The notes beneath the pieces are model-generated. The model did no database searches and was not told where the DNA came from. It saw only the letters and a program-made list of their open reading frames with translations. Shown piece by piece: positions 1-7,233 of a stretch of DNA of 64,000 nt. Position numbers and translations under genes: made by a program. The number at the start of each line of letters is the position of its first letter. Position 1 is the first letter of the stretch. The DNA comes from Pseudomonas sp. BBP2017 (GTDB taxonomy: Bacteria; Pseudomonadota; Gammaproteobacteria; Pseudomonadales; Pseudomonadaceae), in NCBI RefSeq assembly GCF_003024385.1, contig NZ_PVZN01000019.1, forward strand, positions 37,274 to 101,273, in the 5' to 3' direction.

Positions 1-88
1 ACTGCGAGTGCAGGCACTCTTACTTGGGTGCGGAGGGTGACGGAGGGGCAGGCATACTTCGCGATTGCGGTCATTCAGGCACATCGTA

Positions 89-128
89 TCGCGGGGCAAG
101 TCGGGTCGCCGCACCGCCGCTCCTACCG
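89..128. repeat. REP-like element (single copy)
   Basis: The stretch begins with TCGCGGGGCAAG and ends with CCGCCGCTCCTACC. These are the two ends of the Pseudomonas REP core seen elsewhere in the window, but the middle is the longer GTCGGGTCGCCGCACC variant that also occurs at 57554. It lies before the DUF3077 leader. No gene is visible in bases 1-160. Confidence 0.6.
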
Positions 129-159
129 GTTGTAGTGGTTTTCTGTCAGACGCTTCTGA

Positions 160-444
160 ATCATACTCCCGGCGCCGCTGCTCTGTTGCGCCTGTCCAGG
201 TGCATGCCTACCCTGTGAGGGTCGTTGCCAATTCAACGACCGGATGTCGCAGTCCGGGGCATAAGCAGAGCTCCATTTCCCTGATACAGGTTTTCCCCGC
301 CTGTATTTCTGGTCAATGGCGGCTGTGCGTGGGGCACCTTCGGGTGCGCCGGTTCCTATGCCCGGTCTGCGAACCCGCGTACAGCTGCCACCCATTTCGT
401 TTCGCAGCGAACGGTGGTCGCTCCACCTGCATGGGAGTTGTCCG
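160..444 (+). promoter_or_regulatory. Structured leader upstream of the DUF3077 gene
   Basis: About 285 bases precede the DUF3077 start codon. They hold consecutive perfect stems: GTCGTTG/CAACGAC (221-240), CCGGA/TCCGG (240-257), ATACAGG/CCTGTAT (284-306) and GCACC-TTCG-GGTGC (334-347), the last with a stable UUCG-type loop. From 316 the leader is also open in the same frame as the gene, so a 42-residue leader peptide could be fused to it. Structure and frame are visible. Any regulatory role is inferred. Confidence 0.5.
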
Positions 445-747
445 ATGAAAAAGCCCGTTCCTGATCCACCCGATTTGCCCTTTGTGCGCACCATCGAACG
501 ACCTGTCGCCAGCTGTCCCGAGCATCCGCCGTTGTTCAATGTGTGTGCGGGTGTCAGTGCCGAGGACGCGCTGGTGCACGCTTCGCTCTATCTCAAGTGC
601 GCCAGCGTCAATATTGAAGAGGCCGTGCGATACACCGCAGAGTCCAGGAAAAGCTTTGTCTGGTCGACCCAGCATTCAGTGGAGTTTGCGCGGGCGTTGA
701 TTGATGCGTTGATCGACGGGATAGAGCTACAGCACCTGCCAGGCTGA
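445..747 (+). CDS. DUF3077 family protein
   Basis: A 100-residue protein beginning MKKPVPDPPDLPF. The body carries a Pseudomonas-type DUF3077 pattern: FNVCAGVSAEDALVHAS, then an amphipathic helix and a C-terminal ARALIDALIDGIE segment. Function is unknown; the family is small, soluble and often multicopy in Pseudomonas. The start at 445 is chosen because MKKxxPDPP is the family's usual N-terminus, although the frame stays open to 316 through the structured leader. A GC-rich hairpin (757-773) and a REP-like unit follow the stop. Confidence 0.75.
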   Translation: MKKPVPDPPDLPFVRTIERPVASCPEHPPLFNVCAGVSAEDALVHASLYLKCASVNIEEAVRYTAESRKSFVWSTQHSVEFARALIDALIDGIELQHLPG

Positions 748-756
748 GGAGGGCCA

Positions 757-773
757 GGGGCGCTACGCGCCCC
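757..773 (+). terminator. Hairpin after the DUF3077 gene
   Basis: GGGGCGC-TAC-GCGCCCC forms a perfect 7-bp stem 10 bases after the DUF3077 stop. No T-run follows, so termination is only a possibility. Confidence 0.35.
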
Positions 774-801
774 ATCGCCGGCAAGGCCGGCTCCTACAGG
801 G
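774..801. repeat. REP-like element
   Basis: ATCGCCGGCAAGGCCGGCTCCTACAGG matches the shorter Pseudomonas REP variant with a GCCGGC-AAG-GCCGGC stem. It lies between the convergent DUF3077 and ubiK genes. Confidence 0.6.
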
Positions 802-815
802 TGTGTCTAGCTGGC

Positions 816-1079
816 TTATTCCGCCGCAGGCGGGTTCAGGCGTGTTTCCATCTCGGCGACCTTGGCCTCCAGTGCTTCAAGGCGAGCGCGGGTACGGGCC
901 AGGACCACCATCTGGCTGTCGAACTCTTCCCGGCTGACCAGCTCCAGTTTGCTGAAGCCACTTTGTAGCAGGGCTTTGAACTGGCTTTCGAGTTCAGCGC
1001 GAGGTTGCGAGGTGTCGCCGCTGAACAGGCGCGAGGCTTGGTCGCTCAGGGCATCGAGAAAAGCTTTGGGCGCGAGCAT
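816..1079 (-). CDS. ubiK: Ubiquinone biosynthesis accessory factor UbiK (BMFP family)
   Basis: An 87-residue protein, typical of the YqiC/UbiK family. The N-terminal half is a helix (APKAFLDALSDQASRLF). The C-terminal half is a predicted coiled coil, SREEFDSQMVVLARTRARLE then ALEAKVAEMETRL, which is the family hallmark. In enterobacteria UbiK trimerises and assists the late, membrane-associated steps of ubiquinone synthesis. Other ubi genes lie in this window but not in this operon. It is transcribed away from glnK, so its promoter shares the 1080-1410 intergenic region with the glnK control elements. Confidence 0.9.
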   Translation of the reverse strand: MLAPKAFLDALSDQASRLFSGDTSQPRAELESQFKALLQSGFSKLELVSREEFDSQMVVLARTRARLEALEAKVAEMETRLNPPAAE

Positions 1080-1144
1080 GTCCGGCTATCCGCTGTATCC
1101 AAATGGGGCGCCAGTGTAGCACGCAGCTTTGCTCGCCTTATGCT

Positions 1145-1159
1145 GCACGCTTTTTGCGC
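1145..1159 (+). promoter_or_regulatory. Candidate NtrC site 1 upstream of glnK
   Basis: GCAC-N7-GCGC resembles the NtrC dyad GCAC-N7-GTGC with one mismatch. It is centred 33 bases, about three helical turns, upstream of the better site at 1178-1192. That phasing is expected for cooperative NtrC binding at an enhancer. Confidence 0.55.
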
Positions 1160-1177
1160 ATGGCCCCGAATCGGCGC

Positions 1178-1192
1178 GCACCGTAATTGTGC
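1178..1192 (+). promoter_or_regulatory. Candidate NtrC site 2 upstream of glnK
   Basis: GCACCGTAATTGTGC is a perfect GCAC-N7-GTGC dyad, matching the known NtrC consensus. It is centred about 110 bases upstream of the predicted glnK start point, a usual enhancer distance. A weaker GCAC-N6-GCGC copy lies at 1223-1236. Confidence 0.7.
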
Positions 1193-1267
1193 AGCGAAAC
1201 GCTGCTGGCGACTGGCCAATCAGCACAGGCTCGCGCAAGTGCCTGTAATTGGACGATTTAGTGGATC

Positions 1268-1283
1268 TGGCAAGGTTTCTGCT
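1268..1283 (+). promoter_or_regulatory. Sigma54 promoter of glnK-amtB
   Basis: TGGCAAGGTTTCTGCT keeps the invariant GG and GC separated by exactly 10 bases, and matches the consensus TGGCACG-N4-TTGCW except at two positions. Transcription would begin near 1294, about 117 bases before glnK. With the NtrC dyads upstream this is the expected nitrogen-starvation promoter. Confidence 0.75.
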
Positions 1284-1410
1284 AAGACCCTTATGACCCA
1301 TGCACTGATGAAGTCACCGTCAACGACGCGTTACAAAGCCAGGCGCTGCGCTTAGACTTGAGTCGGGTTTGTTTTCCTGGGGCAAGTCCACCAATTCGGG
1401 AGAGAGTTTC

Positions 1411-1749
1411 ATGAAGCTAGTCACTGCCATCATCAAGCCGTTCAAGTTGGACGACGTGCGCGAGTCGCTGTCTGAAATCGGCGTGCAGGGTATTACTGTC
1501 ACTGAAGTCAAAGGCTTCGGTCGGCAGAAGGGCCACACCGAGCTGTATCGCGGTGCTGAGTATGTGGTTGATTTCCTGCCCAAGGTGAAGATCGACGTCG
1601 CCATCGACGACAAGGATCTGGACCGGGTCATCGAAGCGATCACCAAGGCCGCCAACACCGGCAAGATCGGTGACGGGAAGATTTTCGTGGTCAATCTGGA
1701 GCAGGCGATTCGCATCCGTACCGGCGAAACCGATACCGACGCGATCTAA
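1411..1749 (+). CDS. glnK: Nitrogen regulatory protein P-II (GlnK)
   Basis: A 112-residue PII protein, the family's exact length. It begins MKLVTAIIKPFKLDDVRESL. The T-loop contains YRGAEYVVDF with Tyr51, the conserved uridylylation site. The C-terminal KIFVVNLEQAIRIRTGE motif completes the ATP/2-oxoglutarate site. It senses nitrogen status and is expected to bind and close AmtB, encoded 40 bases downstream. An earlier in-frame start at 1369 exists, but the PII N-terminus and a purine-rich GGGAGAGAG support 1411. The sigma54/NtrC region upstream fits induction under nitrogen limitation. Confidence 0.97.
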   Translation: MKLVTAIIKPFKLDDVRESLSEIGVQGITVTEVKGFGRQKGHTELYRGAEYVVDFLPKVKIDVAIDDKDLDRVIEAITKAANTGKIGDGKIFVVNLEQAIRIRTGETDTDAI

Positions 1750-1789
1750 AAAAGCCTCACCAAACCCCAACGCCCCAGGAGATAACAAT

Positions 1790-3121
1790 ATGACTCTGCG
1801 TCAATTCGCAGGGCTAGGAGCCCTTTTGCCCCTCGTAATGCCTGGCCTGGCCCAGGCTGAGGAGGCAGCCCCCGTGCTCAACTCCGGCGACACCGCCTGG
1901 ATGTTGACCGCCACCGCCTTGGTGCTGTTCATGACCATCCCGGGTCTGGCCCTGTTTTACGGCGGTATGGTGCGTTCCAAGAACGTGCTGTCGGTGATGA
2001 TGCAGTGCTTTGCGATCACCGGCCTGATCAGTGTGCTGTGGGTGGTTTACGGCTATAGCCTGGCGTTCGATACCACCGGTATGGAGCAAGGTGTCGTCAA
2101 CTTCAATTCCTTCGTGGGTGGCCTGTCCAAAGCCTTCCTGGCTGGCGTGACGCCTGCGAGCCTGACCTCTTCGGCGGCGCTGTTCCCCGAGGCGGTATTC
2201 ATCACCTTCCAGATGACTTTCGCGATCATCACCCCGGCGCTGATCGTCGGTGCCTTTGCCGAGCGTATGAAGTTCTCGGCGATGCTGATTTTCATGACCA
2301 TCTGGTTCACCCTGGTCTACGCGCCGATTGCCCACATGGTCTGGAGCGGCAACGGTGGCCTGATGTGGGACTGGGGCGTGCTGGACTTCGCTGGCGGCAC
2401 CGTGGTGCACATCAACGCCGGTATCGCAGGTCTGGTGGCCTGCCTGGTATTGGGCAAGCGCAAGGGCTTCCCGACCACGCCGATGGCCCCGCACAATCTC
2501 GGTTACACGCTGATGGGCGCGGCCATGCTGTGGATCGGCTGGTTCGGTTTCAACGCCGGCTCCGCCGCTGCTGCCAACGGCACTGCCGGCATGGCCATGC
2601 TGGTGACCCAGATCGCGACCGCCGCTGCGGCCTTGGGCTGGATGTTCGCCGAATGGCTGACCCACGGTAAACCAAGCGCTCTGGGTATTGCCTCGGGTGT
2701 GGTCGCCGGTCTGGTTGCCATCACCCCTGCTGCTGGTACTGTCGGCCCAATGGGCGCCCTGGTAATTGGTCTGGTCGCCGGTGTGATCTGCTACTTCTGC
2801 GCCACCAGCCTCAAGCGCAAGCTCGGCTACGACGACTCCCTGGACGCCTTCGGTGTGCACGGTATCGGCGGTATCGTCGGCGCGATCCTCACTGGCGTGT
2901 TCGCAGCCCCTGCACTGGGTGGCTTCGGTACCGTCGAAGACATCGGCGCGCAAGTCTGGGTTCAGGCCAAGGGCGTCGGCTTTACCGTGATCTACACCGC
3001 GATCGTCACCTACGTCATTCTCAAGGTGCTGGATCTGGTCATGGGCCTGCGGGTTAACGAAGAAGAAGAGTCGGTCGGTCTCGACCTGGCGCAGCACAAC
3101 GAGCGCGGCTACAACCTGTAA
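1790..3121 (+). CDS. amtB: Ammonium transporter AmtB
   Basis: A 443-residue inner-membrane Amt/Rh channel. A signal peptide ending at GLAQAEEA is followed by about 11 membrane segments. The periplasmic gate and pore motifs PGLALFYGGMVRSKN and FAERMKFSAM are present. The twin pore histidines lie in IAHMVWSGNG and DAFGVHGIGG. The start follows AGGAGATAACAAT at ideal distance and begins the signal peptide. It is cotranscribed with glnK, whose product binds the cytoplasmic face. A strong terminator follows at 3137. Confidence 0.97.
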   Translation: MTLRQFAGLGALLPLVMPGLAQAEEAAPVLNSGDTAWMLTATALVLFMTIPGLALFYGGMVRSKNVLSVMMQCFAITGLISVLWVVYGYSLAFDTTGMEQGVVNFNSFVGGLSKAFLAGVTPASLTSSAALFPEAVFITFQMTFAIITPALIVGAFAERMKFSAMLIFMTIWFTLVYAPIAHMVWSGNGGLMWDWGVLDFAGGTVVHINAGIAGLVACLVLGKRKGFPTTPMAPHNLGYTLMGAAMLWIGWFGFNAGSAAAANGTAGMAMLVTQIATAAAALGWMFAEWLTHGKPSALGIASGVVAGLVAITPAAGTVGPMGALVIGLVAGVICYFCATSLKRKLGYDDSLDAFGVHGIGGIVGAILTGVFAAPALGGFGTVEDIGAQVWVQAKGVGFTVIYTAIVTYVILKVLDLVMGLRVNEEEESVGLDLAQHNERGYNL

Positions 3122-3136
3122 CGGCCTCGAAAAATC

Positions 3137-3163
3137 TTGCCCGGCTTGCCGGGCATTTTTTTG
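3137..3163 (+). terminator. Rho-independent terminator of glnK-amtB
   Basis: TGCCCGGC-TT-GCCGGGCA forms a strong stem and is followed directly by seven T residues. Confidence 0.9.
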
Positions 3164-3281
3164 CCTGCAGTTTGTCGGTTTCTGCTATCGCAAACGGTTT
3201 CGCAGGGCGCTTTTGCCGTCACTTTTTCGGCTGGCCGCATGTAGGCAGAAAACTTACAGACCAGAGTGATAGTTAGGCACT

Positions 3282-3308
3282 TTGCTTTTTCTCTGAGCGC
3301 GCTAGAAT
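3282..3308 (+). promoter_or_regulatory. Candidate sigma70 promoter for sutA
   Basis: TTGCTT and TAGAAT are 15 bases apart. The -10 element sits between two GCGCGC blocks, giving a GC-rich discriminator just after it. GC-rich discriminators are typical of growth-rate-controlled promoters. The spacing is short, so the -35 assignment is uncertain. Confidence 0.45.
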
Positions 3309-3314
3309 GCGCGC

Positions 3315-3595
3315 CGAAGGGAGCTGACAAGCTGTCCGCAAACTTCGCTACCCTTTGCTAGGCTTGCCAATGAGCAGGCTGATCACGCCAGGGTAGGCCG
3401 ACGATTCACTATCGGCAGCTCTTTAATTTCGTCAGGCCCTGCCAAGAGCGGGACCTGCATGGTGGTCGCCAGGTTTGCTGGCGCGCACCCGAGGTGGCGG
3501 CAAACCCGCAACCCTTTGAATTTTACCGGTGGCTGTCGATTTACGGCGCTGCTGGTCTATAACTAATCTGCTTTTCGCAAGTCATGAGGTAGAAC
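3315..3595 (+). other. Long leader region before sutA, no gene seen
   Basis: About 280 bases separate the candidate start point from sutA. I see no convincing coding frame on either strand. The region contains CCGACGATTCACTATCGG (a 4-bp stem) and a G/C-rich segment with short GGTGG/CCACC complements. It may be a long 5' UTR, or a small RNA may be encoded here. Neither can be shown from sequence alone. Confidence 0.35.
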
Positions 3596-3922
3596 ATGAG
3601 CGACGACGATCTGGAAAATGACGACCTCGAAGTAGGCGACGAAGACGAAGGTGATGAAGGCCTCGAAGCGGCAGCCGATGATGTGGCTGACGACAGCGGC
3701 GACGATAGTCCGGTACCTGTTGCCAAAGGCAAATCCAAGTCGGCAGCTGTCTCGGTAGACGAGATGCCGAGCATGGAAGCCAAGCAGAAGGAGCGTGATG
3801 CCCTGGCCAAGGCTATGGAAGAGTTCCTCTCCCGTGGTGGCAAGGTGCAGGAAGTGGAGGCCAATGTGGTCGCCGATCCGCCCAAGAAGCCGGACAACAA
3901 GTACGGTAGCCGCCCTATCTGA
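3596..3922 (+). CDS. sutA: Transcriptional regulator SutA
   Basis: A 108-residue acidic protein matching SutA, the RNA-polymerase-binding factor known from slow-growing P. aeruginosa. Residues 1-40 are an Asp/Glu-rich disordered tail. The central KQKERDALAKAMEEFLSRGG helix and the C-terminal VEANVVADPPKKPDNKYGSR region are the conserved parts. SutA binds the RpoB region and raises expression of housekeeping genes, including ribosomal genes, during maintenance. It is monocistronic with its own terminator. Confidence 0.93.
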   Translation: MSDDDLENDDLEVGDEDEGDEGLEAAADDVADDSGDDSPVPVAKGKSKSAAVSVDEMPSMEAKQKERDALAKAMEEFLSRGGKVQEVEANVVADPPKKPDNKYGSRPI

Positions 3923-3940
3923 GTGGTTTCGTCAGCAAGA

Positions 3941-3967
3941 AAGCCCGCCGTCGCTGCGGGCTTTTTT
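3941..3967 (+). terminator. Terminator of sutA
   Basis: AGCCCGC and GCGGGCT form a stem with a short loop, followed by six T residues, 20 bases after the stop codon. Confidence 0.9.
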
Positions 3968-3979
3968 GTGCCTGTCTGT

Positions 3980-4049
3980 TGGAGCGGGCTTGCCCCGCGA
4001 TGCGATGTGTCTGACAGCTCGCAATCGCGGGGCAAGCCCGCTCCCACCG
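3980..4049. repeat. Inverted REP pair (BIME)
   Basis: GGAGCGGGCTTGCCCCGCGAT (3981-4001) is repeated as its exact reverse complement at 4024-4044, separated by 22 bases. It lies between convergent sutA and the HAD phosphatase gene, a standard REP location. Confidence 0.9.
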
Positions 4050-4056
4050 GGAGGGA

Positions 4057-4752
4057 TCAGCGCCAGCTGTTGAGCAGCTCGGGCAGTTGCGAAAGGCGCC
4101 GGATCTCGGCGTCGGGGCGGTTGTCGGCCTCCCAGGTCTTGCCCTGCGGGTTGAACCAGATGGCGCGCAGGCCGGCACGCTGGGCGCCGGCAATGTCGTC
4201 GCCGGGATGGTCGCCGATATGCACCGCCGCATGGGCTTCGACCTGACCCTGGCGCAGCGCTTCAAGGAAGGGCTGTGGGTCAGGCTTGCCAATCCCCAGG
4301 TCCTCGGCGCACAGGGCGAACTTGAAGTAGTCGGCCAGACCCAGGCGGCGCACATCGGCATTGCCGTTGGTGACCACGCCGAGGGTGTAGCTGTGGCGGA
4401 GGATCTCCAGCACCGGCTGGACCTCGGGGAAGATATCGATCTGGTGGCGAGCGTGGAGGAACACCTCGAAGCCTTCGTTGGCTAGCTCTCGGGCTTTGTT
4501 CTCGCTGTAGCCGACGTCCTCAAGGGCGTGAAACAGCACGCGGCGGCGCAGGGCGCTGATGCGGTGCTTGAGCCCGGGCTCAGCCTGCACCAGGCGCTCA
4601 CGGATGGCGTACAGGTGCTCCACGGGTACTGCGCCAAGGTCCGGCGCATTGGCGGCCAGCCAGTCCCGCAAGATGGCTTCGGCGCTAACGATCACGGGGG
4701 CGGTGTCCCACAGGGTGTCGTCGAGGTCAAAAGTGATCAGCTTGATACTCAT
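4057..4752 (-). CDS. HAD-IA family phosphatase (YigB-like)
   Basis: A 231-residue soluble hydrolase. HAD motif I is FDLDDTLWDT at residues 8-17, with nucleophile and acid aspartates. Motif II is VVTNGNADV, the motif III lysine is in GIGKPDPQPF, and motif IV is HIGDHPGDDI. E. coli YigB dephosphorylates the riboflavin intermediate 5-amino-6-(5-phosphoribitylamino)uracil. That role is plausible here but unproven, since HAD enzymes are promiscuous. It is the last gene of the lptM-lysA-dapF-DUF484-xerC operon and overlaps xerC by 4 bases. Confidence 0.88.
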   Translation of the reverse strand: MSIKLITFDLDDTLWDTAPVIVSAEAILRDWLAANAPDLGAVPVEHLYAIRERLVQAEPGLKHRISALRRRVLFHALEDVGYSENKARELANEGFEVFLHARHQIDIFPEVQPVLEILRHSYTLGVVTNGNADVRRLGLADYFKFALCAEDLGIGKPDPQPFLEALRQGQVEAHAAVHIGDHPGDDIAGAQRAGLRAIWFNPQGKTWEADNRPDAEIRRLSQLPELLNSWR

Positions 4753-5648
4753 GAATCGCTGCCCTTACTGCGTTTAGCCCGAGGATGGGCGCTGTCATAG
4801 ACGGCGGCCAGGTGCTGGAAATCAAGGTGAGTGTAGATCTGCGTGGTGGCGATGTCGGCATGGCCGAGCATCTCTTGCACGGCGCGCAGGTCCTGGGATG
4901 ACTCGAGCAGGTGGCTGGCAAAAGAGTGCCGCAACATGTGCGGGTGCAGGTTCTGGCCCAGCTCGCGTTCGCCGGCAGCCTGTACACGCAACTGGATTGC
5001 CCGCGGGCCGAGGCGACGGCCCTGGCGACTGACGAACACTGCGTTGTCCTGTGGTGCGCTGATACCCCGTAATGCGAGCCACTGTTCGAGGGCTTCGCGT
5101 GCCTTGCGACCGACCGGCAGCACCCGCGTTTTGCTGCCTTTGCCGTGCACCTGGACCAGGCCTGCGGGCAGGTCGAGCTGCTCGGTATTGAGGCTGGTCA
5201 ACTCCGACAGGCGCAAGCCAGAGGAATAAAACAGCTCAAGCATGGCCTGGTCGCGGCGGGCGAGAAAGTCGTCTTCCACGGCGCCTTCGAGCAACTGCAA
5301 GGCACGGTCGGTGTCGAGGGTTTTCGGCAGGCGCCGTTCACCCTTGGGCGCTGACAGGCCGTTGGCCGGATCATGGCTGCACAGGCCTTCGCGGTTGAGG
5401 TAGCGGTAGAACCCGCGCACTGCCGAGAGCAGCCGGGCCAGGCTACGGGACGACTGGCCGTGGTGATGCTGGCGGGCGATAAACTGGCGCAGGTGCTGGA
5501 TCTGCAGGGCATTCCAGCTGTCGATACCGGACTTGGCACAGAAGGCCAGGACGTTGTCGAGGTCGCGGCGGTAAGCCAGCTGGGTGTGCTCGGACACCTG
5601 GCGCTCATTGCGCAGGTGCGCGCAGAAGGCCTGTAGCTGGCGTTCCAT
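4749..5648 (-). CDS. xerC: Site-specific tyrosine recombinase XerC
   Basis: A 299-residue recombinase, standard for XerC. The N-terminal SAM-like core-binding domain spans about residues 1-95. The catalytic domain carries Arg146 (SSGLRLSEL), Lys170, His237 and Arg240 (HMLRHSF), His263 (LGHADI) and nucleophile Tyr272. With XerD it resolves chromosome dimers at dif during division, acting with FtsK. The dapF-DUF484-xerC-HAD order matches enterobacterial and pseudomonad genomes, which separates XerC from XerD. Its start codon shares one base with the DUF484 stop. Confidence 0.96.
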   Translation of the reverse strand: MERQLQAFCAHLRNERQVSEHTQLAYRRDLDNVLAFCAKSGIDSWNALQIQHLRQFIARQHHHGQSSRSLARLLSAVRGFYRYLNREGLCSHDPANGLSAPKGERRLPKTLDTDRALQLLEGAVEDDFLARRDQAMLELFYSSGLRLSELTSLNTEQLDLPAGLVQVHGKGSKTRVLPVGRKAREALEQWLALRGISAPQDNAVFVSRQGRRLGPRAIQLRVQAAGERELGQNLHPHMLRHSFASHLLESSQDLRAVQEMLGHADIATTQIYTHLDFQHLAAVYDSAHPRAKRSKGSDS

Positions 5649-6385
5649 CAGCGCACCGGGCGCAGGGTCTGGGTAAAGCGTGGCACTACGCGGCCGAGCA
5701 CTTCAGCGATGTAGCTGAGGAACAGGGTGCCGACCGTGCTTTTGTAGTGTTGCGGGTCACGGCTGGCGATGGCCAGGACGCCATGCAGGCCCTGATGGTT
5801 CAGGGTGGCGACGGCGGTCGAGCCGACCTCTTTGCGCTGGTCTTCACCAAACAGGAAGTCCAGCTCATGGTCGCGCAGATTGCCGCTGACCGTCTTGCCG
5901 CTGCACAACAGGCCACCGATGGCTTGCTGGGCGTCGGCGCTATTGACCCAGCGCCCGACTGGCGCGGCGGTTTCACCGAACAGGATCAGGCTGACGAAGG
6001 GCACCTTGAACTCCTGGCGCAGGCTGTCTTCGACGGCCATGACCACGGCTTCCAGGCTGTCGGCATCGAGCAGGTCGAGAATCAGCCGGCGGGTCTTGTC
6101 GAACAGCCGGTCGTTGTCACGGGCCACGTCCATCAACTGCGAGAGACGGTGGCGCATCTCGATGTTGCGGTCGCGCAGCAGCTTGAGCTGACGCTCCACC
6201 AGCGAAACGCTATCGCCGCGCTGATGGGGAATGTGCAGCTCGCTGAGCAACTCGTCGTGTTCGGCGAAGAACGTCGGGTTGTCACGTAGAAAGGCAACCA
6301 CGGCCTCAGCCCCGAAGGCGGGCGTCGAGCCCTCGGCGCTAAGGTCGGTGGGCTGTTCGGCGGGAGCCTGGGGCTGATCGTTCAT
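5648..6385 (-). CDS. DUF484 family protein
   Basis: A protein of about 245 residues with a proline-rich tail (residues 1-30), then the family signature FLRDNPTFFAEHDELLSEL. A coiled segment (VSLVERQLKLLRDRNIEMRH) leads into a GAF-like C-terminal domain. Its role is unknown, but its place between dapF and xerC is conserved in gammaproteobacteria. The ATG at 6385 is chosen; a GTG three codons upstream (6394) is also possible. Confidence 0.85.
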   Translation of the reverse strand: MNDQPQAPAEQPTDLSAEGSTPAFGAEAVVAFLRDNPTFFAEHDELLSELHIPHQRGDSVSLVERQLKLLRDRNIEMRHRLSQLMDVARDNDRLFDKTRRLILDLLDADSLEAVVMAVEDSLRQEFKVPFVSLILFGETAAPVGRWVNSADAQQAIGGLLCSGKTVSGNLRDHELDFLFGEDQRKEVGSTAVATLNHQGLHGVLAIASRDPQHYKSTVGTLFLSYIAEVLGRVVPRFTQTLRPVR

Positions 6386-6398
6386 GGTTGGCACTCAC

Positions 6399-7229
6399 TC
6401 ATAGACGAACCTGTCCTTCAAAGACGCGTACGGCCGGGCCGGTCATCAACACCGGCTGGCCGGGGCCGGCCCACTCGATGGACAGGCGTCCACCGGGGAG
6501 ATCGATCAGCAGCGGCGAGTCCATCCAGCCCTGGCTGATCGCCGCCACGGCAGCTGCGCAGGCGCCGGTACCGCAGGCCTGGGTTTCCCCGGCGCCACGC
6601 TCCCAGACGCGCAATTGCGCGCGATGGCGGTCAATGACCTGGATGAAGCCGACGTTGACCCGCTGCGGGAAGCGCGGATGGTGCTCGATCTGTGGACCCA
6701 GTTCATGCACCGGGGCGCTATTGATGTCGTTGACGCGCAACACGGCGTGGGGGTTGCCCATCGACACGGCGGCCAGTTCGACCTGCTGCCCGGCCACGTC
6801 CAGAGGGTAGCTCAAGGCCTGGGCCGGGGCGTCGAAGGGAATCTCGGCCGGCACCAGGCGCGGCGGGCCCATATCGACGCAGATCTGTCCGTCGTTGCGC
6901 ACGTCCAGCTCGATGATGCCGCCCTTGGTTTCAACGCGGATACGCTTTTTCGCGGTCAGGCGCTTGTCCAGCACGAAGCGGGCGAAGCAGCGCGCACCGT
7001 TGCCGCACTGCTCGACCTCGGAGCCGTCTGAGTTGAAGATCCGATAGCGGAAATCCACCTCCGGATTGCTCGGTGCTTCGACGATCAGCAACTGGTCGAA
7101 GCCGATACCGGTGTGACGATCGCCCCATTGCTTGGCGTGCTTGGGCAGGATGTGCGCATGCTGGCTGACCAGGTCGAGGACCATGAAGTCGTTGCCCAGC
7201 CCATGCATTTTGGTAAAACGCAGCAGCAT
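6399..7229 (-). CDS. dapF: Diaminopimelate epimerase
   Basis: A 276-residue cytoplasmic enzyme that converts LL- to meso-diaminopimelate, the direct precursor of lysine and of the peptidoglycan crosslink. The N-terminus is FTKMHGLGNDFMVLD. The two catalytic cysteines lie in EQCGNGARC and in TQACGTGAC, in the two symmetric halves of the fold. lysA, which uses its product, is 4 bases upstream in the same operon. Confidence 0.97.
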   Translation of the reverse strand: MLLRFTKMHGLGNDFMVLDLVSQHAHILPKHAKQWGDRHTGIGFDQLLIVEAPSNPEVDFRYRIFNSDGSEVEQCGNGARCFARFVLDKRLTAKKRIRVETKGGIIELDVRNDGQICVDMGPPRLVPAEIPFDAPAQALSYPLDVAGQQVELAAVSMGNPHAVLRVNDINSAPVHELGPQIEHHPRFPQRVNVGFIQVIDRHRAQLRVWERGAGETQACGTGACAAAVAAISQGWMDSPLLIDLPGGRLSIEWAGPGQPVLMTGPAVRVFEGQVRL

Positions 7230-7233
7230 GGGT

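Noticed and set aside
24..218. 64-residue frame at the left edge
   Set aside because: It runs through a REP unit and the structured leader, with no recognisable motif.
1814..3097. 427-residue frame on the minus strand opposite amtB
   Set aside because: It is rich in His/Gln/Gly and follows the codon shadow of amtB, which has clear homology.
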